The notes under the pieces are model-generated. The model was given only the letters and a program-made list of their open reading frames with translations, was not told the origin of the DNA and did not search any database. The translations under genes were made by a program, and so were the position numbers. A stretch of 40,603 nucleotides of DNA from an uncultured Bacteroidales bacterium. Its GTDB lineage: Bacteria > Bacteroidota > Bacteroidia > Bacteroidales > P3. Shown piece by piece: positions 10,444 through 19,481 of the stretch (position 1 is its first letter; every line of letters starts with the position of its first letter). The DNA lies in assembly GCA_946613135.1 (NCBI GenBank), contig CAMOFI010000004.1:1-40603 (forward strand). Reading direction: 5' to 3'.

Positions 10444-11403
10444 TTATTTATGGAATTTGGCAATTAGCCCTATTAGACTGTTTGAGCATTTGCTTATTTC
10501 GAAAAACTGTGTCTGTTTTGCACCAAACGAACGATAGAAATACTCTATTCCTGCGTCCATACTGCCTTCAAAATCAAAAGACAGTGTTTTGTCCGACAGA
10601 TATTTTAGAAGCATCCAAAACAATAGTTCACTATGGCCGTTTTTGTGCAACTCCATATTTTGTGCCGACATTAAGGAATATGCACAGTGGCTGTCGAAGA
10701 CTACAAAACGCGCTGCCAACAGCCGGTCTTCCTGATCGTATAGCGAAGCTATAACGCCATTGCCGCGCTCGACAGCAGTGCTGCACACGCGATCTATAAA
10801 ACTCTTTTCCAGCACGTCTTTACGTCCTTTTGCATTCCAATAGCTGTGGTGAAAAGCAGCAAACTCCGATGCCGACATATTGTATCGCACCAATGTTGTC
10901 TGCACATAACGCCTTATTTTGCGTTGTCTTTTTTCCGGGTCGAACGCATCGAACACACGCTGAGGATCGGTAATATCGGCAATGCGGTATGTGTAGCGTG
11001 TGGTTTGCTTGTATCCAGCCCAATAAAATGGTAGCCAATTGGTTATCAATGGCGAAAAATTTTGCAAGAAAAATTTCGGACCTGTCGAGTCAATTTGATT
11101 GATGAGCTGGGCGACAGTCCTGTTTTCAAAATCAAGCCTATGGCTCTCAGTAAGATTCTTCGGATAAAAGAATACGGGCCCCGAGAACTGGGTCAGTTGA
11201 GGCTCGACAATATACGTCATGCCGAACTTTTTGCCATAATGATAAGGCATAGCACCCATAAGCCTGTCGCCATCGAAGGCCAAGGCCACATCCCATTGCT
11301 TGCCGGAACATACAGTTTCCATCCACCAATGCTGCAAAAAAAGGGGAACATAGTATTCCCCAGATTCGCAAATCATCTTGTATTTTTCCTTATTGGACAA
11401 CAT
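10444..11403 (-). CDS. FemAB/GNAT-like acyltransferase-fold protein
   Basis: 319 aa; WMETVCSGKQWDVALAFDGDRLMGAMPY, DQEDRLLAARFVVFDSHCAYSLMSA, LSFDFEGSMDAGIEYFYRSFGA pattern typical of FemAB/GNAT-like proteins. Confidence 0.6.
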   Translation of the reverse strand: MLSNKEKYKMICESGEYYVPLFLQHWWMETVCSGKQWDVALAFDGDRLMGAMPYHYGKKFGMTYIVEPQLTQFSGPVFFYPKNLTESHRLDFENRTVAQLINQIDSTGPKFFLQNFSPLITNWLPFYWAGYKQTTRYTYRIADITDPQRVFDAFDPEKRQRKIRRYVQTTLVRYNMSASEFAAFHHSYWNAKGRKDVLEKSFIDRVCSTAVERGNGVIASLYDQEDRLLAARFVVFDSHCAYSLMSAQNMELHKNGHSELLFWMLLKYLSDKTLSFDFEGSMDAGIEYFYRSFGAKQTQFFEISKCSNSLIGLIAKFHK

Positions 11404-11604
11404 GTATGCTTTTTATGTTGATGATTAAGAAACTTCGCATCCCGCTATATGGCCAAGCGCGCTACTATTATTTCTTTTACCTTTTCCCGACACCCTACCC
11501 GAGCGGAGCAATGGACATTGGTCTTTCGTCAAAAAAAGCTGACGGACGAACAGTTTGTGCATTGACCCACTTATCGGCTCACCGCTCGCGACGGTCATCA
11601 GTTT

Positions 11605-12546
11605 TCACTGAATGGTGATCGACACACGGTTATTTGCTATACGGCCTTCGTATGTGGCGTTGTCGCCAATGGGATCGGCCGTGCCTTTGGCTTCGATTTC
11701 GATACGGAAATCGTTAACGCCGCGAGCAATCAAGCGTTTTTTGACTTCCACAGCACGCTGCCTGGAGAGGCCTAGATTATATGCCTCTGTTCCGCTATTG
11801 TCGCTATATCCGCGCAACATCACCTCGAGGCGTTCGTTTTGAAGCAGATAGACGGCAAGACTGTCTATCATGGGTTCCCAGCTTTCGACAACGGTGGCAT
11901 CGTTGGGGAAAAACTTGATATCTTTAAAAGTTTTGGCTCCTTCGGCAGCAGAAGGGAACATGTTGATTTTCTTGGTCCCAAAATACATCAGCAATCCAAC
12001 ATGTATAAGTCCTTCCGACGGCTGTTCGGTGGAGAAAAATTCACTCCCCTGCCAGTAACGGTAGTCCACCTGTGCTACCGAAAGTTGCATCTTGTTCCTC
12101 ATTTTCTCCTCTGTGGCCCATCCTTGGAATGTCTTCAGCGCCTCGAGCGCCTCTGCCCTTCCTTGTTCGATGAGTTGCTCGCGTGTTGCATCGTCCTGCA
12201 CATTAGGGTTTACCGCAAAAAGAGCGCAAATACGCATTGGCGAACGTGTCACCGTAGTCAGATAATTCATCACCGGCATAAAAGTGCCCCATTCCGGATG
12301 TCGCTCCTCAACAAGTGTAGGAATTGTAGAATAGTCGAAATCACAAAAATAAATCTTTTTCGCATCGAAAGTGGTAAACTTCCATATCGAATCGTAGTCA
12401 CTCTTGCGCACCTTCTGTTTACCCTCGACGAACGGACTCTGCTCCTTTGCCCCTCGTCGCGAGTTCTGGGCTTCAACAGTAGTGCATTCCATTCCGAAGA
12501 GTGCTATCAATGTTGCCAAAAAGGTTATTCTAAAAAAATTTTTCAT
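11605..12546 (-). CDS. OmpA-family outer membrane protein
   Basis: Signal peptide from MKNFFRITFL; C-terminal OmpA domain MLRGYSDNSGTEAYNLGLSRQRAVEVKKRLIARGV...RIANNRVSITI. Confidence 0.88.
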   Translation of the reverse strand: MKNFFRITFLATLIALFGMECTTVEAQNSRRGAKEQSPFVEGKQKVRKSDYDSIWKFTTFDAKKIYFCDFDYSTIPTLVEERHPEWGTFMPVMNYLTTVTRSPMRICALFAVNPNVQDDATREQLIEQGRAEALEALKTFQGWATEEKMRNKMQLSVAQVDYRYWQGSEFFSTEQPSEGLIHVGLLMYFGTKKINMFPSAAEGAKTFKDIKFFPNDATVVESWEPMIDSLAVYLLQNERLEVMLRGYSDNSGTEAYNLGLSRQRAVEVKKRLIARGVNDFRIEIEAKGTADPIGDNATYEGRIANNRVSITIQ

Positions 12547-12688
12547 CGGTTTTTCTTTTTTGATGATATAGTATCGATTAAATACAATGACCATGTCTTC
12601 CATTTGACTATAATGCAGCCTGCAATCACATAAGATTTCAATACCCCTCCCTTACCTAACGCTTAACGGACCGGATTATTGCTTTTTC

Positions 12689-13372
12689 CTATTCCATTTG
12701 TGGATCAATCAGTGTGCCATCCTCGCAGCAGACAACTCGTGCGGGGAATTTGTCCATCATCATGAAATCGTGAGTCGAGATTAGCATCGAAACTCCAGAA
12801 GTACGATTTATCTCGGTTAACAGATGCATTATTTCGCTCGATGTTATAGGGTCGAGGTTGCCTGTCGGCTCGTCGGCAAGTATCAGGTCTGGAGTGTTGA
12901 CCAACGCTCTTGCTATTCCTACACGCTGACGCTCTCCCTCCGAGAGTTTGTATGTCTGGTATGCGGCCTTGTCGGCAACGCCTACAGCTGTCAGCACCTC
13001 CATGATGCGATCGTCGATAAGGCTTTTCTTCTTCCATCCTATACTCTTAAGTACAAAGGCTATATTGTCATACACATTGCGGTCGGTAAGCAACTGGAAG
13101 TTCTGGAACACTATGCCAAGCCTGCGGCGCAGCAGCGGCACCTGACGACGCTTTATGTTCGACAAGTTGAATCCGCACACCACCGCACTGCCCTCCTCCA
13201 GAGGACTGTCAGCATATAGCGTACGGAGCAATGAGGTTTTGCCGGCACCGCTCTTGCCGATAAGGTACACAAACTCCCCCTTCTGCATCGTGAAGTTGAC
13301 ATGCCTCAGCACAACACCTTCTTCATGGCTGACTGTCACATTATTGAGCGATATGATCTGTTCACTGTCCAT
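12689..13372 (-). CDS. ftsE: FtsE-like cell-division ABC transporter ATP-binding protein
   Basis: Walker A GKSGAGKTSLLR, signature LSEGERQRVGIARALVN, Walker B LILADEPTGNLDP. Confidence 0.88.
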   Translation of the reverse strand: MDSEQIISLNNVTVSHEEGVVLRHVNFTMQKGEFVYLIGKSGAGKTSLLRTLYADSPLEEGSAVVCGFNLSNIKRRQVPLLRRRLGIVFQNFQLLTDRNVYDNIAFVLKSIGWKKKSLIDDRIMEVLTAVGVADKAAYQTYKLSEGERQRVGIARALVNTPDLILADEPTGNLDPITSSEIMHLLTEINRTSGVSMLISTHDFMMMDKFPARVVCCEDGTLIDPQME

Positions 13373-13507
13373 TTTGTTGATCTTGCTTACTTATTGTCTT
13401 TTTTTTCACTTTATTTGGCTTGGCCTCACGACCATCTTTTTCTATTTTGCTTGTATCTAACGACAAAATCAGTATAATATTATGCAAAAGCAAAAATAAA
13501 TACCATT

Positions 13508-15025
13508 TCAACGATAACGCCAAAAACCTGGAATAAATAGTATCAATATCGTAAGACACTCCAACCTGCCCAAAAGCATCAACAACGAACACACCCATTT
13601 GGCCACAACAGGGAATGTAGCATAGCTCCCGAAACCGCCACAGTCGCCGAGGCCGGGACCATAGCCTGTAATGCACCCGAACACTGCTCCCAACGACTCT
13701 GTCGCACCAACTCCGCACAAAAGCAACAGCAACAGTGCCAACACCATTGTAACCGCAAAAACGACAAAAATAACCTTCACGTTCACAATGATATCCTTCG
13801 ACACCGGTTTGCCATTCAGCCGCACAGGATTATAGGCATGGGGATGCAGGCTGTCGACGAGGCCGTTACGCACATCCCTGAACAAAATCAGCACACGCAT
13901 TATCTTGACTCCTCCTGTTGTCGAACCTGCCATACCTCCACACAGGCACAGCACCAAAAACAAGAAAACCACCGGTGTCCACCACTGGTTGGTGTCTGCC
14001 ACGACACTGCCTGTAGTAGTAAGCACACTCACAGTCTGCACCACTGCCAGCCGTATCGAGTCGGGCCACGCATAACCATGGAACAATCCAAGCACTAATG
14101 CCACAAATGCCACAGAGAGGAAAATCGTGACAACATAAAAAACGAATTGGTCGAGCTTGTGTTTTATCCGGCTCCATCTGAATGTAAAAAAGCCATACAG
14201 CAACGCGAAATTGACTCCACCCAGAAACATGGAGCCCGCAAGTATATACTGCTGCAGCGGATCGAGGCGTGCTATACTGTCCGAATAGATAGAAAATCCG
14301 CCTGTCGATATATTGGTGAATGTCATATTCACCGACTCCCACAACGTCATGCCCGACAGCAACAACGCGACAACAAAAACAACAGTAAGAGCCACATAGA
14401 TAAAAAGAGTATGCTGCACCGTCGCTTGCATCGATGTGGTAGTCTTGACACTGTTGTCTGCCACGCTGGCTTCTGCCGTATAGAGACTGTATTTGTTCAT
14501 ACCCATCTGCGGCATGATTGCAAGAACCAGCAACACGATTCCAAAACCACCAAACCACTGCGACAGGCTACGCCACAAAAGCACCGAAGGCGGCAGGGTC
14601 TCGACGTCACTGAATATTGTCGCTCCGGTCGAAGTGATCCCCGACATCGACTCAAAAAAAGCATCCGTAAACGACGACACGCAGCCTGTCAACACAAAAG
14701 GCAACGTGCCGAAGAGTGTCAACAAAAGCCATATCATCGCAACAATAACATATGGCAAGCGAGCATCCTGGTTGACCTGAACAAGCGATCGTACCCGCTC
14801 GTAACGCATCTTTCTAAGAACAATACCCGCAGCTATTGTCAACAACGAACCTGTCAGTATGCGCCACCAAGTGCCGTCGGAATAGTGAAGAGCCGGAACA
14901 AGACAGCCCATCATCACCGTACCCTCTCCTATCAGCGATGTACCGACAAGTGAGAATGCCTGCATCTGCGGTTGCCTGCGGTCAGCAGCGTACTTTAATG
15001 GCAATTTTGTTTTTCCCAGACTCAT
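13508..15025 (-). CDS. trkH: TrkH-family potassium uptake protein (second paralog)
   Basis: Four filter-like segments TSTGAT, STGGFS, TTTGSV, GYGPG; polytopic membrane protein. Confidence 0.92.
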   Translation of the reverse strand: MSLGKTKLPLKYAADRRQPQMQAFSLVGTSLIGEGTVMMGCLVPALHYSDGTWWRILTGSLLTIAAGIVLRKMRYERVRSLVQVNQDARLPYVIVAMIWLLLTLFGTLPFVLTGCVSSFTDAFFESMSGITSTGATIFSDVETLPPSVLLWRSLSQWFGGFGIVLLVLAIMPQMGMNKYSLYTAEASVADNSVKTTTSMQATVQHTLFIYVALTVVFVVALLLSGMTLWESVNMTFTNISTGGFSIYSDSIARLDPLQQYILAGSMFLGGVNFALLYGFFTFRWSRIKHKLDQFVFYVVTIFLSVAFVALVLGLFHGYAWPDSIRLAVVQTVSVLTTTGSVVADTNQWWTPVVFLFLVLCLCGGMAGSTTGGVKIMRVLILFRDVRNGLVDSLHPHAYNPVRLNGKPVSKDIIVNVKVIFVVFAVTMVLALLLLLLCGVGATESLGAVFGCITGYGPGLGDCGGFGSYATFPVVAKWVCSLLMLLGRLECLTILILFIPGFWRYR

Positions 15026-15076
15026 GAACTTAAGAAAGTAAAAGAATATTAATCTGTTTTTATTGAACCATATTAC

Positions 15077-16537
15077 TCAAGTCCTTTTCCAGTAATGAGG
15101 CACGAGCAGCGCTGTGAGAGTGAATATCTCAAGACGACCAGCGAGCATCAGCACCGCCATTGTCCATTTGGCAACCGGCATTAGATGCACATAGTCCAGA
15201 CGAGCTCCTATGCTGTTGACAACAGGCGACGGTCCAAGGTTGCCAAGATTTGCCGTAGCCATACAAAGAGCATTAGGGATATCCAATCCGCAAAGTGTGA
15301 GCACAAACGCTCCTATCGTCAAAAGAACCACATAAAGGAACAAGAACGAGAACACTTGTCTCACATGCCCCTCGTCTACAGCCCGTCCGTCGATTCGCAC
15401 CCTTGTCACTGAATGGGGGTGTATCATTCGCACAAAATAATTGCGTATGCCACGGCCCACTATCATCATGCGTTTCATCTTCAGTCCACCACCCGTCGAA
15501 CCCGTCGACGCTCCAACAAACACAAGCAGGAACGTAACAACACTCACTGTTACAGGCCATACCGATGGCGACGAGGTATAGAAACCACAGGTGGATACAG
15601 CCGACGCCACATGAAACATCGCAAATCCGAGATTCCCGAACGTTAAGCCATCACCGGCCACAACAAACGAAACAAAACAGAACAGCACGGCTATAACATA
15701 CACCGAGCAGTATCGCTTCAACTCTTCATCATCGCGCAAGGAACGCCATTTGCCGGAAAAAAAACTGTAAAGCAAAGCGATGTTGACTCCCGCCAGGAAC
15801 ATAAACAACGTGATGCAGCCATGCGAAAAAAGCGAAAACGAGGCCATACCGTCGTCATGCGTCATAAAACCGCCCGTCGACACTGTACTCAATGCAGTGC
15901 ATAACGAATCGACAAACCCATTGCCTCCAACCATCAGCAACACAAACAAAGCAACCGTCAGCACAGAATACACCGTCCACATCAGCACCACACTGCGTCC
16001 CAATCGGGGATGAAGGCGGCGCTGCAGCGTTCCTGAAAATTCCGCCTCATACAGCCTGGCACTCCCTTCATTCAGACGACGAAGAATAGCCACGACAAAG
16101 AGTATCAATCCCAGTCCTCCTATCCATTGCGACGTGCTGCGCCACACGAGCAGTCCTTTAGGCATCTCGTCCAATCCACTCAGCACCGACGACCCCGTCG
16201 TCGTAAACCCCGACATCGACTCAAACACCGCGTCGGTGAAATTCTGCACCGAACTTGTGAAAAGGTATGGCAATGCTCCCATCAAAGGAATCACCGTCCA
16301 AATGGTAACAGTAAACCAGACAGCATCGCGTGCATGGAGTTCGTTTGAAGCTCCTGCACCGGCAAAGTTCCGCATGAAAAGCCCTATGGCAAGAATACAC
16401 GCCGCAGCCAACGTAAGCCCAAACTGCGACCCGTCTGCGTAGTAAATCGATATCGCCACGGGCAACATCATTGCTACTGCCATAATTATCAGCAGCATAC
16501 CCAACACTCTAAACAGCAGTCTGGCATTTATTCTCAT
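15077..16537 (-). CDS. trkH: TrkH-family potassium uptake protein (first paralog)
   Basis: Filter-like segments TTTGSS, STGGF, STCGFY, NLGPS; start overlaps trkA stop (TGATG). Confidence 0.92.
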   Translation of the reverse strand: MRINARLLFRVLGMLLIIMAVAMMLPVAISIYYADGSQFGLTLAAACILAIGLFMRNFAGAGASNELHARDAVWFTVTIWTVIPLMGALPYLFTSSVQNFTDAVFESMSGFTTTGSSVLSGLDEMPKGLLVWRSTSQWIGGLGLILFVVAILRRLNEGSARLYEAEFSGTLQRRLHPRLGRSVVLMWTVYSVLTVALFVLLMVGGNGFVDSLCTALSTVSTGGFMTHDDGMASFSLFSHGCITLFMFLAGVNIALLYSFFSGKWRSLRDDEELKRYCSVYVIAVLFCFVSFVVAGDGLTFGNLGFAMFHVASAVSTCGFYTSSPSVWPVTVSVVTFLLVFVGASTGSTGGGLKMKRMMIVGRGIRNYFVRMIHPHSVTRVRIDGRAVDEGHVRQVFSFLFLYVVLLTIGAFVLTLCGLDIPNALCMATANLGNLGPSPVVNSIGARLDYVHLMPVAKWTMAVLMLAGRLEIFTLTALLVPHYWKRT

Positions 16538-17880
16538 CAGCTAAACAATTTCGACACCCGCTCCATGGCATTGGGAAGGGCAAACACTACCACCTTGTCC
16601 TTTTCGCGCAGCTGTGTGTCTCGAGTAGGCAGCAACGTTTCACGACCTCTGATGATGCCACCAATTGTGGCACGACCTTCAGGCAGACGCAACTCGCCAA
16701 TCGGCACTTTCGTGGCATCGGAATGCCGTCCCACGACAAACTCTATCAGCTCTGCATTCGTGCCACTGAGCCATTTGCTGCTTACCGCATCGCCCTTCAC
16801 GATGAAACGGGCTATATAACTCGCCGTGATAAGTTTTTTGTTGATGATAGTGTCAATACCTATATCCTGCGATATATTTATGAAACCCGTGTTCTCGACC
16901 AGTGCAATGGTCTTCTTGATGCCAAGCTTACGGGCATGCAGACACGTCAGAACATTTGTTTCCGACGAGTCCGTAACAGCAATAAAAGCATCGTTGTTCG
17001 CCAACCCCTCTTCCTTCAGCAGCTCTATGTCCGTAGCATCTCCGTTAATAATCAGCGTCCTCGACAGCACCTCTGCAAGATCCTTGCAGCGCCTACGGTT
17101 CTGCTCTACAAGCGTTATGCGCTTCTCACCCTCCAGCGTCTGTGATGCAAAACGCCCTATCCGGCCTCCGCCGGCAATCATCACCTTCTTTATCTCAAAG
17201 TCTGCACCGCCGGCAATACGCTTCACCCCGTCCATCTGGTTTGCCTTGCTCACGATATAAGCCATGTCGCCATCCTCAAACTCTGTGTCGGAATGCGGTA
17301 TTATGGTCTCTCCATGTCGCAAAAGCGCAACAATACGCACCTGAAGCGACGAATACAGCTGCGACGACTCCTTGACCGACTTGCCTACCACCGGCGATTC
17401 ACCCCTAAGCCTTACCACATACATCGTAAGTAATCCACCGCTGAAATCGAAAAACTCCGTCGCCACCGTATGGTGCAGCAGATTTGTAATCTCCTTGGCA
17501 GCAATGCGTTCCGGACACACCATCTCATCCACGCCCAAGTCACGGAATGTCTCCCTGTGCTTAGGCGCAAGCAACTCCGCATTGGTTATTCTGGCCACCG
17601 TCTTTTTAGCGCCAAGACGTTTGCCAAGTATACATGTCATCAGGTTGAACGGTTCATCGTGCAATACCGACAACAGCAAGTCACACTCGTTCACCCTTGC
17701 CTCCTCAAGCACCTTTGGCGATGTCGAGTCCCCCACTATCGTAAGAAGATCGGTCTCCTTCTCCAGTCTTGCAAGCAACTCCGAGTGTGGATCTACCACC
17801 GTAATGTTATAATCCAATTGCGACAACGACTTCGCCAAGTAGAATCCCACCTCTCCGTCTCCGGCAATTATAATATTCAT
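16537..17880 (-). CDS. trkA: Trk system K+ transporter regulatory subunit TrkA
   Basis: Two Rossmann/RCK repeats (MNIIIAGDGEVGFYLAKSL; KVMIAGGGRIGRFASQTL) each with a TrkA-C region. Confidence 0.95.
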   Translation of the reverse strand: MNIIIAGDGEVGFYLAKSLSQLDYNITVVDPHSELLARLEKETDLLTIVGDSTSPKVLEEARVNECDLLLSVLHDEPFNLMTCILGKRLGAKKTVARITNAELLAPKHRETFRDLGVDEMVCPERIAAKEITNLLHHTVATEFFDFSGGLLTMYVVRLRGESPVVGKSVKESSQLYSSLQVRIVALLRHGETIIPHSDTEFEDGDMAYIVSKANQMDGVKRIAGGADFEIKKVMIAGGGRIGRFASQTLEGEKRITLVEQNRRRCKDLAEVLSRTLIINGDATDIELLKEEGLANNDAFIAVTDSSETNVLTCLHARKLGIKKTIALVENTGFINISQDIGIDTIINKKLITASYIARFIVKGDAVSSKWLSGTNAELIEFVVGRHSDATKVPIGELRLPEGRATIGGIIRGRETLLPTRDTQLREKDKVVVFALPNAMERVSKLFS

Positions 17881-18437
17881 CGTATTGTATATTTCTTCTT
17901 TTTAACCACAGGTTCTTCAGGCTGCTCCTCGTCAATCACCTCGAGCAACTCCTGCTCTACGTGTACCACCATAGCCATACTAATGCCAGTTATCTCCACA
18001 GCAAAATTGCCCTCGTCACAGTCACCGACAAGCACGCCTTCCTTGCCTTCTAAACTGCCGCTGCTTATCCTTACGCGACTGCCCAGCTTCAGCTGTTCCA
18101 TAGTACGTATCTGTATGCTCAGCTCAGACGCAATAAAGTCCTTCATCATCTGTATCTCACGTTCAGGTATAACAGCCACACCACCACCGAATTTCACTAT
18201 ATGCGACACCCCCTGCACCTCCGTAATCCGTGTCTGGTCCTTACCTGTAATCTTCACAAACACATACGACTTAAGCATTGGAACCTCCACCCACTTCTTG
18301 CGATCGCTCCACGAATGCAGCTGCCGCAGCAACGGCAAATAAGCCTCATACCCTTTTTCTCTCAAATTTTTCTCCGCCACTTTCTCGGCCCGCGGATTAG
18401 TATATAGTGCAACCCATTGAGGTTCTGACGTAAGCAT
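17877..18437 (-). CDS. NusG-like (UpxY-type) transcription antiterminator paralog
   Basis: NGN domain WVALYTNPRAEKVAEKNLREKGYEAYLPL...PMLKSYVFVKI and KOW-like LGSRVRISSGSLEGKEGVLV; 4-nt ATGA overlap with trkA. Confidence 0.88.
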   Translation of the reverse strand: MLTSEPQWVALYTNPRAEKVAEKNLREKGYEAYLPLLRQLHSWSDRKKWVEVPMLKSYVFVKITGKDQTRITEVQGVSHIVKFGGGVAVIPEREIQMMKDFIASELSIQIRTMEQLKLGSRVRISSGSLEGKEGVLVGDCDEGNFAVEITGISMAMVVHVEQELLEVIDEEQPEEPVVKKKKYTIR

Positions 18438-18614
18438 AACAATATAAGTTTATTTTGTACCTAAATAATAAACTGCAAAAATATTCATTTTTTTCAAAAC
18501 ACAAACGCGGTACCGTTATTTTTTAAATAACAAAAACAGCTCAGGACCATATCCTGCAACACATAAGCCAATTATCGTAAAACTTGACAATGCGGAATTA
18601 AGTTGTGCTTATTT

Positions 18615-18630
18615 TTTTGTCGCGACAAAA
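18615..18630. promoter_or_regulatory. 16-bp perfect palindrome TTTTGTCGCGACAAAA, possible operator
   Basis: Perfect inverted symmetry in the divergent intergenic region between the nusG-like gene and the nitroreductase. Confidence 0.4.
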
Positions 18631-18725
18631 TAAATATACTTGTCGTCCGTTAAAAACACATACTTAATAAATCAACAGTAAAACGATCCAACATAATCAA
18701 ATAATTTCCAAAACCGAACATCGAC

Positions 18726-19481
18726 ATGCAAAATGCTGAAGAAATAATGCTAAGCCACCGTTCAATCAGAAAATTCCAAGAGCGTCCCATTGAACCCGAA
18801 AAAATGGACCGCATACTGCAATGTGGGACAAGAGCCTCAAACACTGGCAACATGCAAATATATAGCATCATCGTCACGCAAGACTCCGACAACATCAAGG
18901 CTCTCTCCAAGCTCCATTTCGGACAAGGTGCCTCCGCACCAGCATTCATAACTGTCTGTGTCGACGTGAACCGTTACCACCACTGGTGCAGATTGCGCGG
19001 ATGCGACGAACCTTACGACAACTTCCTATGGCTTATGTCGGGCACCGTCGACGCTTCGCTCGCAGCACAAAACATCTGCATAGCCGCCGAAGCCGAAGGT
19101 CTCGGATTTTGCTACCTCGGCACCGTCCTCTACAATACCGCCGCCATCGCACAACTCCTCGACCTGCCTCGCGGCGTTGTGCCTGTAGTTACGCTATGCA
19201 TGGGCTATCCCGCCGAACAACCCGAACAAAGCGAACGGTTGCCTCTCGAAGGTGTCGTACACCAAGAAAAATACCACGACTACTCCGACCAGCAAATCAA
19301 CGACATACACCGCATACGCGAAGAGTTCCCCTTCAACAAGGAAATGGTCCGCATCAACAAAACCGACAACCTCGCTCAAATATTCACACAAATCAGATAC
19401 CCACACAAAGACAACGTCGCAATCTCGCAAGCCCTGCTCGACTTTGTAGAACAGGCTGGCATGATGAACAACAAACTATGA
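18726..19481 (+). CDS. Nitroreductase-family NAD(P)H-dependent oxidoreductase (NfsA-like)
   Basis: HRSIRKFQERPIEPEKMDRILQCGTRASNTGNMQIYSIIV; FCYLGTVLYN...LDLPRGVVPVVTLCMGYP. Confidence 0.9.
   Translation: MQNAEEIMLSHRSIRKFQERPIEPEKMDRILQCGTRASNTGNMQIYSIIVTQDSDNIKALSKLHFGQGASAPAFITVCVDVNRYHHWCRLRGCDEPYDNFLWLMSGTVDASLAAQNICIAAEAEGLGFCYLGTVLYNTAAIAQLLDLPRGVVPVVTLCMGYPAEQPEQSERLPLEGVVHQEKYHDYSDQQINDIHRIREEFPFNKEMVRINKTDNLAQIFTQIRYPHKDNVAISQALLDFVEQAGMMNNKL

Noticed and set aside
12689-13372. Missing ftsX next to ftsE as evidence for a novel system
   Set aside because: FtsX is often encoded elsewhere in Bacteroidota; absence here alone is not informative.
13866-14558. 230-aa minus-strand ORF in another frame of trkH
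   Set aside because: Overlaps the real trkH frame with clear TrkH motifs.
14147-14953. 268-aa plus-strand ORF antisense to trkH
   Set aside because: Shadow of the trkH coding frame; biased composition, no domains.
18986-19477. N-terminal extension of the flippase ORF
   Set aside because: Arg-rich out-of-frame translation of the nitroreductase; real start is the ATGA overlap at 19478.
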